A stretch of 7,481 nucleotides of DNA from an uncultured Candidatus Melainabacteria bacterium (GTDB lineage: Bacteria > Cyanobacteriota > Vampirovibrionia > Gastranaerophilales > Gastranaerophilaceae): NCBI GenBank assembly GCA_934692665.1, contig CAKUUG010000056.1, forward strand, positions 1-7,481, written 5' to 3'. Made by a program: the position numbers and the translations under genes. This document shows, piece by piece, positions 1-6,353 of the stretch. The notes under the pieces were generated by a model, which saw nothing but the letters and a program-made list of their open reading frames with translations, did no database searches and was not told the origin of the DNA. Each line of letters opens with the position of its first letter. Position 1 is the first letter of the stretch.

Positions 1-53
1 TGAGCTAGGGAATTTATTTTGTCAAAAATTTCTTCACATCCAACGTTGCATTC
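1..53 (-). other. Continuation of the glgX frame beyond the TGA, cut by window edge
   Basis: Read on the minus strand in the same frame, the codons after the TGA (54-56) encode ECNVGCEEIFDKINSLA with no further stop before the window edge. In GlgX enzymes the DLA..L motif is usually followed by Gly and then, some residues later, by a segment of the type F-x-A-I before the next strand; FDKIN fits that place. I therefore read this as the genuine continuation of the gene, with TGA at a position where Gly (GGA, one base different) would be expected. The piece is too short for certainty. Confidence 0.55.
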
Positions 54-1151
54 TCACAATGCAGCAGCAAGGTCGAAACGAAAAGCGTCGACTCCCTGTC
101 TTGCCCAATAAGCAAGCGAATCAACGACCAAATTCATAACACCTTCAGTTGATACATTAAAGTCATTTCCGCAGCCGGAATTTGAACGATAGTAGCCGTT
201 TTTGTAGACTTTGTAATAAGAAGCATTGTCAATCAAAGCATAAGACAACAAATTTGCATCATTTGCGTCATGGTTGACGAGCCCTGCTTCGCCTGTGTGG
301 TTGAAAACCATATCCATACAGACTTTTATATCGTTTCTATGAAATTCATCAATCATTAAACGAAATTCGTTAATCAAATTTCCAAAAGTTTTGTCATAAG
401 CATAACGACGAGCCAAACTGAAATAAGCCAAAGGCATATAACCCCAGTGATTGTAACCATTTTGCCTATAATCATATTCATTGATAGGCAAAAATTCTAT
501 CATCGTGATTCCCAAGTTTTTTATATTTTTAGCAAACTTTCCTGCCCCTTTATAAGTTCCGTTTTCTAGAATATTTGTGCTTTGAGTCAAATCTTTTATA
601 TGAACTTCGCCGATTATTTCTTGATTAAACGGGCGAGGTGTGATTTTTGCGATTCTCACTTTATTGTTTTCGACAAAAATTGATTTTGGTGCCCATTTTG
701 CGTTGTCAATTAGGTGAAAATTGCTTTTTGAACGAAACATATTAAAGCCGGGGTTTACATCGCTAGGCAAGTGAGAAAGCTCTGTTGTATACGGGTCGAA
801 CGCTATTTTGTTGGGATTGAAACGATTTCCTTTTTCATCAAATTTCGATTTGAAACCTATTGTTGTTCCGGGTTCAAAATTTTCATCATATTCCCAATTA
901 GGACCAAAAACTCTGTAACCATAAAAAATTGTATTTTTGTGACAATTTAAGATGTAATCTTTTACGCTTGTAGACCAGATATCATTTTCACCTTTTTCCA
1001 TATTTAAAGTCATAATCGGGTCTTCGCCTTGAGCTTTGTCAAAAATGCAAAGAAATATTTTTGTTGCATTTTTTGAAAACAACTTAAAATCAACGGTTTT
1101 TGTCGTTTCGTTGTATTTTACGCCAAGAGTAGTTTTTTGGTAATTTTCCAT
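54..1151 (-). CDS. glgX: GH13 glycogen debranching enzyme (GlgX-type), stopped by an in-frame TGA
   Basis: GlgX/isoamylase enzymes hydrolyse alpha-1,6 branches of glycogen in the cytoplasm. Visible in the 365 residues: an N-terminal CBM48-like domain (about 8-110) with YGYRVFGP at 77-84; NHWGYMPLAYF at 234-244; GH13 region I DMVFNH at 280-285; the GlgX-typical IDNASYYKV at 307-315 and SGCGNDFN at 325-332; and region II FRFDLA at 357-362, with D360 as the expected nucleophile. The family is usually about 650-720 residues. The TGA comes right after DLAAAL, so the general-acid Glu, third catalytic Asp and C-terminal domain are lost, and this product alone should be inactive. The same frame stays open beyond the TGA to the window edge. 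The ATG start is supported by an AGGTG ribosome binding site that overlaps the stop of the upstream DUF1015 gene, 8 nt away. Family assignment is firm; whether the gene is a pseudogene, a sequencing error or is read through is open. Confidence 0.85.
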   Translation of the reverse strand: MENYQKTTLGVKYNETTKTVDFKLFSKNATKIFLCIFDKAQGEDPIMTLNMEKGENDIWSTSVKDYILNCHKNTIFYGYRVFGPNWEYDENFEPGTTIGFKSKFDEKGNRFNPNKIAFDPYTTELSHLPSDVNPGFNMFRSKSNFHLIDNAKWAPKSIFVENNKVRIAKITPRPFNQEIIGEVHIKDLTQSTNILENGTYKGAGKFAKNIKNLGITMIEFLPINEYDYRQNGYNHWGYMPLAYFSLARRYAYDKTFGNLINEFRLMIDEFHRNDIKVCMDMVFNHTGEAGLVNHDANDANLLSYALIDNASYYKVYKNGYYRSNSGCGNDFNVSTEGVMNLVVDSLAYWARQGVDAFRFDLAAAL

Positions 1152-1162
1152 ATTTTCACCTA
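1152..1162 (-). promoter_or_regulatory. Stop/ribosome-binding-site overlap coupling DUF1015 to glgX
   Basis: On the minus strand the DUF1015 stop TAG is embedded in TAGGTG, whose AGGTG acts as the Shine-Dalgarno for the glgX ATG, with an A-rich spacer. A ribosome terminating on the first gene would be placed directly on the start region of the second, which decides the glgX start and suggests translational coupling. Confidence 0.7.
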
Positions 1163-2401
1163 TTGAAGCGGATTGATAACGATTCCTGATAATAATTTTG
1201 GATAAAAATAAGTTGATTTTTGCGGCATTCTCTCGCCTGCTGAAGAAATATCAATTATATCTTGCATTTTTGGATATGCCATAATAAATACTGCACTTGC
1301 ACCTTTTTTGACAGATTCAAAAGAAACATCTTCTTTTTTTTCATATTTTATGCCGTTTTGTGCCATTAATTCATCGTTTGTAAAACCTAATTCTTCTTTC
1401 AAAATCAATGTATGCAATACCATCAAATCCAGTTTTTGCAGCACTGATGGAGCATTTACTTTTTTTTCTTCGTCTTTTTTCAATTTCAAAACATAGAATT
1501 TGTTGTTATCTTTTAAAACAAGCCCTGTTGTGATTTGTTTTTTGTTTTCTTGTTCTATTGCATTAAGAAATTCTTCTTTGTCGGAGTATTCTTCGATATC
1601 GTAGTGTTTTTTAACAGCTGACAAAATTTCTTCATTTGAGAATGGTTTTTCAACGATTCTATGTGTCGGATAAATAATCAAATTTTCATCCGCAGCGTTT
1701 GTAAAATAGCTCATAACGTATTTTGCTTCTTCGTTTTCGGGATGAAGTTTTGAATAATTCATAGAAGTTTCATATCTATGATGTCCGTCCGCAATGAGCA
1801 GAACCTTGTCTTGTAGAGTGTTTTGGATGATTTCTATGTCGTTTTTGTCATCTATTAAATAAACAATATTTTCTGTGCCATTGTCATCTGTGACATCGAT
1901 AAAAGGTTTTTGAGAAAGGTATTTTTGTGCCATTTTTTCAATTGTTTGGGTTTTGTCATCATAAACCATAAAAATCTGAGAAAAGAAAGCTCCTGTTTTA
2001 GTGACCAAATTCAATCTATCTTGTTTAGGGCCGCCCATGGTGAATTCGTGGGGCAGAATTTTTTTGCTTGAAAAATCTTCGATTTTATTTCTTGCAATAA
2101 AACCTTTTCTTTCAATCGTTTTGCCTTTTTCGTTTGTATATTTTTGAACAATATAAAATATTGATGGTTTTTTTGTTTTGATTAAAACTTCTTTATTTTT
2201 CCAATCTTCAAAATCACGCTTTGCACTACTATATTTGTCTTCTTCTTTTGACAAAATCAAACGAACTATATTATAGGGGCTTTTGTCGTACAAATTTTGT
2301 TGATATTTGCTATCAATAACATCATAAGGAGGTGCTATTACATCTTCCATCTTTATTTTTTCTTGATTGTAGACAATTGCATTTAATGGTAAAACTTCCA
2401 T
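1160..2401 (-). CDS. DUF1015 family protein (COG4198), putative serine-pathway associate
   Basis: A full-length 413-residue member of DUF1015. Landmarks: APPYDVI at 23-29, HEFTMGGPKQDRLNL at 118-132, ADGHHRYETS at 204-213, YPTHR at 244-248, and the C-terminal KSTYFYPKL before GIVINPL. These blocks are the family's conserved signatures. There is no signal peptide or membrane segment, so it is cytoplasmic. The biochemical role is not established to my knowledge. From memory the family often sits beside serA and serC (for example in Clostridium and Bacteroides), and some members are annotated as ParB-related; the DGHHR block could be a nucleotide-binding site like that of ParB/SerK proteins, but this is inference. 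The ATG start is supported by GGGGAG 5 nt upstream. The gene ends with TAG that overlaps the ribosome binding site of glgX, so the two are co-transcribed and probably translationally coupled. Confidence 0.93.
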   Translation of the reverse strand: MEVLPLNAIVYNQEKIKMEDVIAPPYDVIDSKYQQNLYDKSPYNIVRLILSKEEDKYSSAKRDFEDWKNKEVLIKTKKPSIFYIVQKYTNEKGKTIERKGFIARNKIEDFSSKKILPHEFTMGGPKQDRLNLVTKTGAFFSQIFMVYDDKTQTIEKMAQKYLSQKPFIDVTDDNGTENIVYLIDDKNDIEIIQNTLQDKVLLIADGHHRYETSMNYSKLHPENEEAKYVMSYFTNAADENLIIYPTHRIVEKPFSNEEILSAVKKHYDIEEYSDKEEFLNAIEQENKKQITTGLVLKDNNKFYVLKLKKDEEKKVNAPSVLQKLDLMVLHTLILKEELGFTNDELMAQNGIKYEKKEDVSFESVKKGASAVFIMAYPKMQDIIDISSAGERMPQKSTYFYPKLLSGIVINPLQ

Positions 2402-2431
2402 CTTTTCTCCCCTATTTTTCTATATTTATAT

Positions 2432-2460
2432 TTTATAACAAAAATTGTAAAGTTTGTTAA
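2432..2460 (-). promoter_or_regulatory. Predicted sigma70 promoter for DUF1015-glgX
   Basis: On the minus strand: a -35 of TTAACA (2455-2460), a 17-nt spacer, and a -10 of TATAAA (2432-2437). The spacer ends in TGT directly before the -10, an extended -10 element. It lies about 30 nt upstream of the DUF1015 ATG. The region is very AT-rich, so chance matches are possible, but spacing and the TG extension favour it. Confidence 0.5.
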
Positions 2461-2543
2461 ATTTATAAAAAAATAAGCAATTTTTTACTTCAAAAATACT
2501 TTATAAACATGTGTAGTAAGTTATATGAAGGTTAGTTATTATT

Positions 2544-3413
2544 ATGAGTGGAGAAATTAGTTTAGTTAACAACATTAGTATTCCAAAAACAAATGTTTCG
2601 GCTTTGGAAAATAAATTGCAACAAGTAAAAGATGACCAAGGTATTTTTGGTCAAGCTTGGAATGGTATAAAAGAAGCAACAGGTTTGGGCGCTTCTGAAA
2701 AAAAATGTGAAGATATGCTCGACAAATATAAAAATGGCGAAACATCTTTTGAAGAAGCAATGGAATACATCAATAAATTTGAATCAAAACAAGACAATAC
2801 AACAGAACTGGCAAAAAATATTATAACAGGTGTTGGTGCAATTGCAGTTGCAACAACAACAGCAGGAACAGGACTCGGTTTTCTTGCAGCAGCAAAAGCA
2901 GGAGCTCCAATAGGTGCTGCAGTAAAAACAACATTGGGCGTATTAGATAGAGCAACAAACGGTGTCGAAGATGACGCACTGGATATAAAAAATGTGGCAA
3001 AAGATACAATCTCAGGTGCTGTTACAGGTATGACAAGTGCTGTTTCATCGGGTGTCGGAAAAGGTATTGTTGATGGCGAAATCAAAACATCCATCATAAA
3101 CGGTGCAAAATGCGGCTTGACTTGTGGTGCAATTTCCGGTTCTACTTCTTATATGGCAGATGCTATATTAGATGAAGACAAACAATTCAATTTCGGTGAT
3201 TTAACAAGATCAACTGTTTCTTCTGCTCTTGTTTCAGGAACAGTAGGAGCTGCAGTAGGCGGTGGAATGTATGAAAACGCATTATTAAACGGAAACGTCG
3301 GACAAACAGTTCAAAAAACAGTAAACGAAACTATAGTCCAAGATTCAACAACAAGTTCACTTAGAAAAGTCCTAGGCAGAGGTGTAAAAGATTTTGCTTC
3401 GGATGTAGCGTAA
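2544..3413 (+). CDS. Ala/Gly-rich hypothetical protein with three glycine-zipper-like repeats
   Basis: I do not recognise a functional family for this 289-residue protein. Residues 20-86 are charged and look helical, with DDQGIFGQAWNGIKEATGLG at 30-49. Residues 88-136 form a Gly/Ala/Thr-rich hydrophobic stretch. Then come three related Gly-rich units that start with a basic residue and small residues: KDTISGAVTG (153), KTSIINGAKCG (181) and RSTVSSALVSG (222), separated by acidic linkers. The C-terminus ends in KVLGRGVKDFASDVA. There is no signal peptide. Such patterns occur in glycine-zipper membrane proteins and in pretoxin regions of polymorphic toxins, but no toxin domain is visible. The N-terminal block feels familiar from gut Melainabacteria proteins; that is memory only. 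The start is ATG with GAAGG 12 nt upstream, a long spacing. A TATAAA at 2502-2507 may be its -10, but I see no convincing -35. The gene stands alone, divergent from DUF1015 and convergent with serA. Confidence 0.85.
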   Translation: MSGEISLVNNISIPKTNVSALENKLQQVKDDQGIFGQAWNGIKEATGLGASEKKCEDMLDKYKNGETSFEEAMEYINKFESKQDNTTELAKNIITGVGAIAVATTTAGTGLGFLAAAKAGAPIGAAVKTTLGVLDRATNGVEDDALDIKNVAKDTISGAVTGMTSAVSSGVGKGIVDGEIKTSIINGAKCGLTCGAISGSTSYMADAILDEDKQFNFGDLTRSTVSSALVSGTVGAAVGGGMYENALLNGNVGQTVQKTVNETIVQDSTTSSLRKVLGRGVKDFASDVA

Positions 3414-3437
3414 TTTTTGTAGCTTTTGAAAGGAAAT

Positions 3438-3475
3438 AAAAAAAAGACCTTAAAAAATTTTTTAAGGTCTTTTTA
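3438..3475. terminator. Bidirectional intrinsic terminator between the hypothetical gene and serA
   Basis: A perfect 17-bp inverted repeat without spacer: left arm 3441-3457, right arm 3458-3474, with a GACC/GGTC core. In the plus direction the core is followed by five T, ending the hypothetical gene. In the minus direction it is followed by eight T (complement of 3438-3445), which makes it the stronger terminator for serA. The centre A6/T6 would form the loop in RNA. It lies 24 nt after the plus-strand stop and 19 nt after the serA stop. Confidence 0.93.
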
Positions 3476-3493
3476 ATGATATGTATTAGTCTT

Positions 3494-5071
3494 TTACAAA
3501 CTGATACATATAGCTTCATCAACACCAATAATTTGCGAAATTTTATCTAATGTTGTTTGTTGTGCTTTCGTATCTATACCTATAATCATTATTGATTTTT
3601 CGGTTTTTGATGTATTTTGGTTTACTTGCATAGAAGAGATATTAATATTGTCGTTACCCAAAACACTCGCTACTTGTGCTACCATGTTGGGTTTGTTTAT
3701 GTGTGGAACAAGAAGCATAAATTCTTTCGGTTCGATAGAGGTAGTGTAGTCATTTATTTTAGTGATTCTTTTAATATCTTTTGCGATTAATGAACCTTTT
3801 AATATTGTTTCTTCTTCATTTGTCAACAATTTTATTGTAATTGCATTTTCGTTTGTGTTTGATTTTGAAGTTTTTACTTCTATTCCTCTTTGTTTTGCAA
3901 TAATCGGAGCGTTGACATAATTTATGCCTACCATATTCGCTTGCATAACACCTTTCAAGATAGCGATTTCCAGCGGTGAAGAATCTTTTTCGTTCAGTTC
4001 GCCGGATGTGATTATGTTTATTTCTTTTATTGCACCTTTAGAAATTTGTGAAGCAATAGAAGCTATATTTTCAGCAAGCGGCATGTAATTTTTTACTGCT
4101 TCTATTTTTTGAGGTTTTAGAGCAGGAATATTAATCGCACTGGTTGCGTTTTTGCCTGACAAAACATCGGCAACTTGGGACGCTACATCTAATGCAACAT
4201 TGATTTGGGCTTCGTTTGTACTAGCACCCAAATGAGGAGTCAAAACTGCCTGTTTTTCAAATTTCAACAATGGAGAAGAAGCTATATTTTTTTCGTCTTC
4301 AAAAACATCAATTGCACATTGCGATACTTGTCCTTCTTCTATTGCTTTTGCAAGAGCGTTTTCGTCTATTATGCCGCCTCTTGCACAGTTGATTATTCGA
4401 ACACCTTTTTTCATTCTGTTGATTGTATTTGTATTAATCAAACCCGCTGTTTCTTTTGTTTTTGGGGTGTGAATCGTTATATAATCGCAAAGTCCCCAAA
4501 AATCATCCAAATGTTCAATATATTTTGCACCGATTTTTTCAACGATTTCTTTTGAAGCATAAGGGTCAAAAACAACTACTTTCATTCCCAAGGCTATTGC
4601 AACATTTGCTACATGCATACCGATTTTGCCCAATCCTATTATGCCAAGAGTTTTATTAAATACTTCAACACCTGTAAATTTTGACCTTTCCCACAATCCT
4701 TTTTTGATAGAAGCGTCTGCGATTGGAATGTTTCTGCTCATTGCCATCATCATTGCAATTGTGTGTTCAGCAGCAGCGTGAGTGTTTCCGTCAGGAGAAT
4801 TTACAACAATAATGCCTTTTTGGGTTGCTGCATTGATATCAATATTGTCGACTCCGACACCTGCTCTTGCGATTACTTTTAGGTTTGTTGCTTTTTCTAT
4901 TATTTTTGATGTGATTTTTGTTTGCGAACGAATGAGAATTGCATCGTATTGGTCTATTATTTCGCATAGTTTGTCTTCTTCCATAGTCGGAAGATTGTCT
5001 ACATCAGCTACACGTGCCACAATATTAGCAGCCAAATCGTTAATTTTGTCTGTTATTAAAACTTTTGCCAT
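3494..5071 (-). CDS. serA: D-3-phosphoglycerate dehydrogenase
   Basis: SerA oxidises 3-phosphoglycerate to 3-phosphohydroxypyruvate with NAD+, the first step of the phosphorylated serine pathway. At 525 residues it is the long form: substrate- and nucleotide-binding core (1-315), an intervening ASB-type domain (about 320-450) and a C-terminal ACT domain (about 451-525). Visible motifs are ARAGVGVDNID at 68-78, the Rossmann GLGKIG at 146-151 with D169 as the NAD-selecting acid, NCARGG at 228-233 with catalytic R231, D255/E260 in DVFEDE, and TPHLGAST at 278-285 with catalytic H280. The ACT domain has PHINKPNMVAQVASVL (456-471), where H457 and N459 match positions that bind serine in feedback-inhibited homologues; feedback control is thus likely but not shown. 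The ATG start has GGAG 5 nt upstream. It follows the GNAT gene by 24 nt in one operon. serC and serB are not in the window. Confidence 0.97.
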   Translation of the reverse strand: MAKVLITDKINDLAANIVARVADVDNLPTMEEDKLCEIIDQYDAILIRSQTKITSKIIEKATNLKVIARAGVGVDNIDINAATQKGIIVVNSPDGNTHAAAEHTIAMMMAMSRNIPIADASIKKGLWERSKFTGVEVFNKTLGIIGLGKIGMHVANVAIALGMKVVVFDPYASKEIVEKIGAKYIEHLDDFWGLCDYITIHTPKTKETAGLINTNTINRMKKGVRIINCARGGIIDENALAKAIEEGQVSQCAIDVFEDEKNIASSPLLKFEKQAVLTPHLGASTNEAQINVALDVASQVADVLSGKNATSAINIPALKPQKIEAVKNYMPLAENIASIASQISKGAIKEINIITSGELNEKDSSPLEIAILKGVMQANMVGINYVNAPIIAKQRGIEVKTSKSNTNENAITIKLLTNEEETILKGSLIAKDIKRITKINDYTTSIEPKEFMLLVPHINKPNMVAQVASVLGNDNINISSMQVNQNTSKTEKSIMIIGIDTKAQQTTLDKISQIIGVDEAICISL

Positions 5072-5095
5072 TTTTGCTCCCTCGTTGTGATATTG

Positions 5096-6070
5096 TTACC
5101 CTTTTGGTAAAAATGCTTGCGAATATTTGTACGATTCTGTAAAACCTACTTCTTTATACATATTCACTGCACTTTTCAAATTTAAATCCAAACTTGCATT
5201 AAGTTCGTTTAATTCAATTATACCGCTTTGGTTTAATTTAACAATATCTAAAACAGAAGCTTTGACTAAAGGTATAGAGAGTTTTTGTTTTCTGTGTTGC
5301 TCTATAATGCCAATCAAAGGCAAATTCGCAATACCATCCCCTGTAATATTCGCCAAACAAAAACCAACGAGTTTGTTTTCATAAAGAAGAATTTTGCTTG
5401 CTTGCGGAAGAAATCTTCCATAAATTGAAGTTGTGATTTTGTGTGTAATATCACGACAGCCTTCAACCGAAGTAAATCTAAGGTCAAAATTCACATCTGA
5501 AGAGTTTTTGAAAGAATTGTATATTGCAACAGCAAGTTCTTCAAAATAAATATCACGATAAGGAGTGATTTTGTATCCTATAGGCAAATCCAAGAAATTA
5601 TATTGTGAAATGTTTTTTATCAGTTGTTTGTTTTTAATATCAAAAACAACAACACCTGTGTCAATAAATTGGAAACCGTAATTTGCGATTGTTTTTTTGA
5701 AGTTTTCTTGTATACCGAGCATCGCATAACTAACAGTTGATTCTTTTCTTAGTTCTTTTGTTTCTTCTAAAAATTTTTCAAAAAGTTGTTTTCTTTTTTC
5801 TTCAATATCTTCAGAACCCAAACAATGAACAACAAACAATTCTATAACTTCGCTCGGAACTGTAGTATATGCCAAAAAGCCTGTCGGAATTGAGTCTTCT
5901 AACAAAATTATACAGTTAATCAGTTTGTTATTAAATGAAGCAATAAAGTCTTCGTATGTTAAAGGGTCTATTTCAAATTTGTAGTCTATTCTGGCTTTGA
6001 GGCGAAAATCATTGTACGCCCCTTGAAATACCCTGAAATATTTTTCTTCTAATACAGCGATTTCGTACAT
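5096..6070 (-). CDS. Tandem GNAT-fold protein, degenerate acetyl-CoA site
   Basis: A 324-residue protein that looks like two GNAT folds in tandem; I cannot name a substrate. The first half (1-148) has a beta-hairpin-like SIPTGFLAYTT (60-70), a helix rich in K/E (90-112) and ends with YGFQFIDTGVVVFDI (131-145), a typical GNAT tail. The second half (166-324) has LLYENKLVGFCLANI (228-242), GIIEQHRKQKLSIPLVKAS (254-272) and NLKSAVNMYKEVGF (297-310), the last being the classic GNAT motif B. The acetyl-CoA loop normally reads R-x-x-G-x-G/A; here it is R260-x-x-K263-x-S265, lacking the glycine, so activity is uncertain. There is no signal peptide or membrane segment. It is the first gene of the serA operon, with the serA ATG 24 nt after its TAA. 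The ATG start is preceded by AAGGA about 12 nt upstream. Confidence 0.85.
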   Translation of the reverse strand: MYEIAVLEEKYFRVFQGAYNDFRLKARIDYKFEIDPLTYEDFIASFNNKLINCIILLEDSIPTGFLAYTTVPSEVIELFVVHCLGSEDIEEKRKQLFEKFLEETKELRKESTVSYAMLGIQENFKKTIANYGFQFIDTGVVVFDIKNKQLIKNISQYNFLDLPIGYKITPYRDIYFEELAVAIYNSFKNSSDVNFDLRFTSVEGCRDITHKITTSIYGRFLPQASKILLYENKLVGFCLANITGDGIANLPLIGIIEQHRKQKLSIPLVKASVLDIVKLNQSGIIELNELNASLDLNLKSAVNMYKEVGFTESYKYSQAFLPKG

Positions 6071-6098
6071 ATTAGCAATACATCCTTAGTTTTTACTG

Positions 6099-6128
6099 AT
6101 TGTATCATGAGTAGGTTTGATTTTTCAA
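6099..6128 (-). promoter_or_regulatory. Predicted sigma70 promoter for the GNAT-serA operon
   Basis: On the minus strand: a -35 of TTGAAA (6123-6128), an 18-nt spacer, and a -10 of TACAAT (6099-6104) preceded by TGA, giving an extended -10. It sits about 29 nt upstream of the GNAT ATG, so the predicted 5' leader is short, in contrast to the long leader of the divergent ilvD. Confidence 0.6.
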
Positions 6129-6171
6129 ATATTATGTATAGTTTTGTATATTTTTATAAAATTAAAACAAA

Positions 6172-6198
6172 TTGACATTGAAAAAACATTAGTATAAT
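6172..6198 (+). promoter_or_regulatory. Predicted sigma70 promoter for ilvD
   Basis: A perfect TTGACA (-35) at 6172-6177 and a perfect TATAAT at 6193-6198. Their spacing is 15 nt, short of ideal; using TAATAT at 6195-6200 as -10 gives 17 nt. The stretch just upstream (about 6145-6171) is A/T-tract rich and could act as an UP element. The start of transcription would be near 6205, leaving a leader of about 150 nt before ilvD. Confidence 0.65.
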
Positions 6199-6235
6199 AT
6201 ATTAACAATATAATTTATATATTTGTGTAAAATTA

Positions 6236-6342
6236 TTTTGTTATATATTAATAAACCAAAATATGTTTCGAGCGAATTCTCGCTCATTTTTTTATTGCAT
6301 GTGGGTGAAAAAAATGTTTTAATTATTTTGTATATAACAAAA
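6236..6342 (+). promoter_or_regulatory. Candidate structured RNA leader of ilvD
   Basis: The leader can fold as a closed, multi-stem element. P1: TTTTGTTATATA (6236-6247) is exactly complementary to TATATAACAAAA (6331-6342), 12 bp whose 3' arm abuts the ilvD Shine-Dalgarno AGGA at 6343-6346. P2: GAGCGA/TCGCTC (6270-6275 with 6280-6285). P3: CATTTTTTT (6285-6293) with AAAAAAATG (6308-6316), closing a 14-nt loop that contains GCATGTGGGTG. P2 and P3 are adjacent and share base 6285. I recognise no known riboswitch or T-box here. Except for P2 the helices are A/U-dominated, so chance complementarity in this AT-rich stretch must be considered. Confidence 0.35.
6270..6293 (+). terminator. Terminator-like hairpin inside the ilvD leader
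   Basis: GAGCGA, a four-base loop ATTC, TCGCTC, then A and seven T: a 6-bp, GC-containing stem with a U-tract in the plus orientation, the only GC-rich island in this intergenic region. It lies about 65 nt after the predicted transcription start and 60 nt before the ilvD ATG. No gene precedes it on this strand, so it would end the ilvD leader transcript early (attenuation) or define a short RNA. The short stem makes its strength uncertain. Confidence 0.55.
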
Positions 6343-6353
6343 AGGACAAATAT

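Noticed and set aside
1..56. Selenocysteine insertion at the TGA
   Set aside because: GH13 enzymes have no selenocysteine site known to me, the position is usually Gly, and I see no convincing SECIS-like hairpin in the bases just downstream.
1..1151. TGA recoded as Gly genome-wide (code 25, as in Gracilibacteria/Absconditabacteria)
   Set aside because: The other genes, nearly 2,000 codons with many Gly, contain no in-frame TGA. An organism with that code uses TGA for Gly often.
2651..3097. 148-codon minus-strand frame inside the Ala/Gly-rich gene
   Set aside because: It is the reverse shadow of the Ala/Gly/Thr-rich plus-strand gene; its Pro/Ser/Ala-rich translation has no ribosome binding site or family features.
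4782..5090. 102-codon plus-strand frame opposite the serA start
   Set aside because: It lies antisense to the highly conserved substrate-binding domain of serA and has no independent support.
6263..6322. A 19-codon leader peptide overlapping the ilvD leader hairpins
   Set aside because: It has no Shine-Dalgarno and no run of Ile, Leu or Val codons (one Val only), so it does not fit a classical BCAA attenuator. It is Phe-rich mainly because it reads through T-tracts.
6231..6331. Direct repeat AATTATTTTGT at 6231 and 6321 as a mobile-element target duplication
   Set aside because: The 90-bp interval contains no transposon ends or gene, and the repeat is explained by simple AT-rich sequence; its inverted-repeat relation with the leader is more informative.
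6205..6353. T-box riboswitch ahead of ilvD
   Set aside because: No T-box consensus (TGGNACCGCG type) is present and the leader is too short for a standard T-box.
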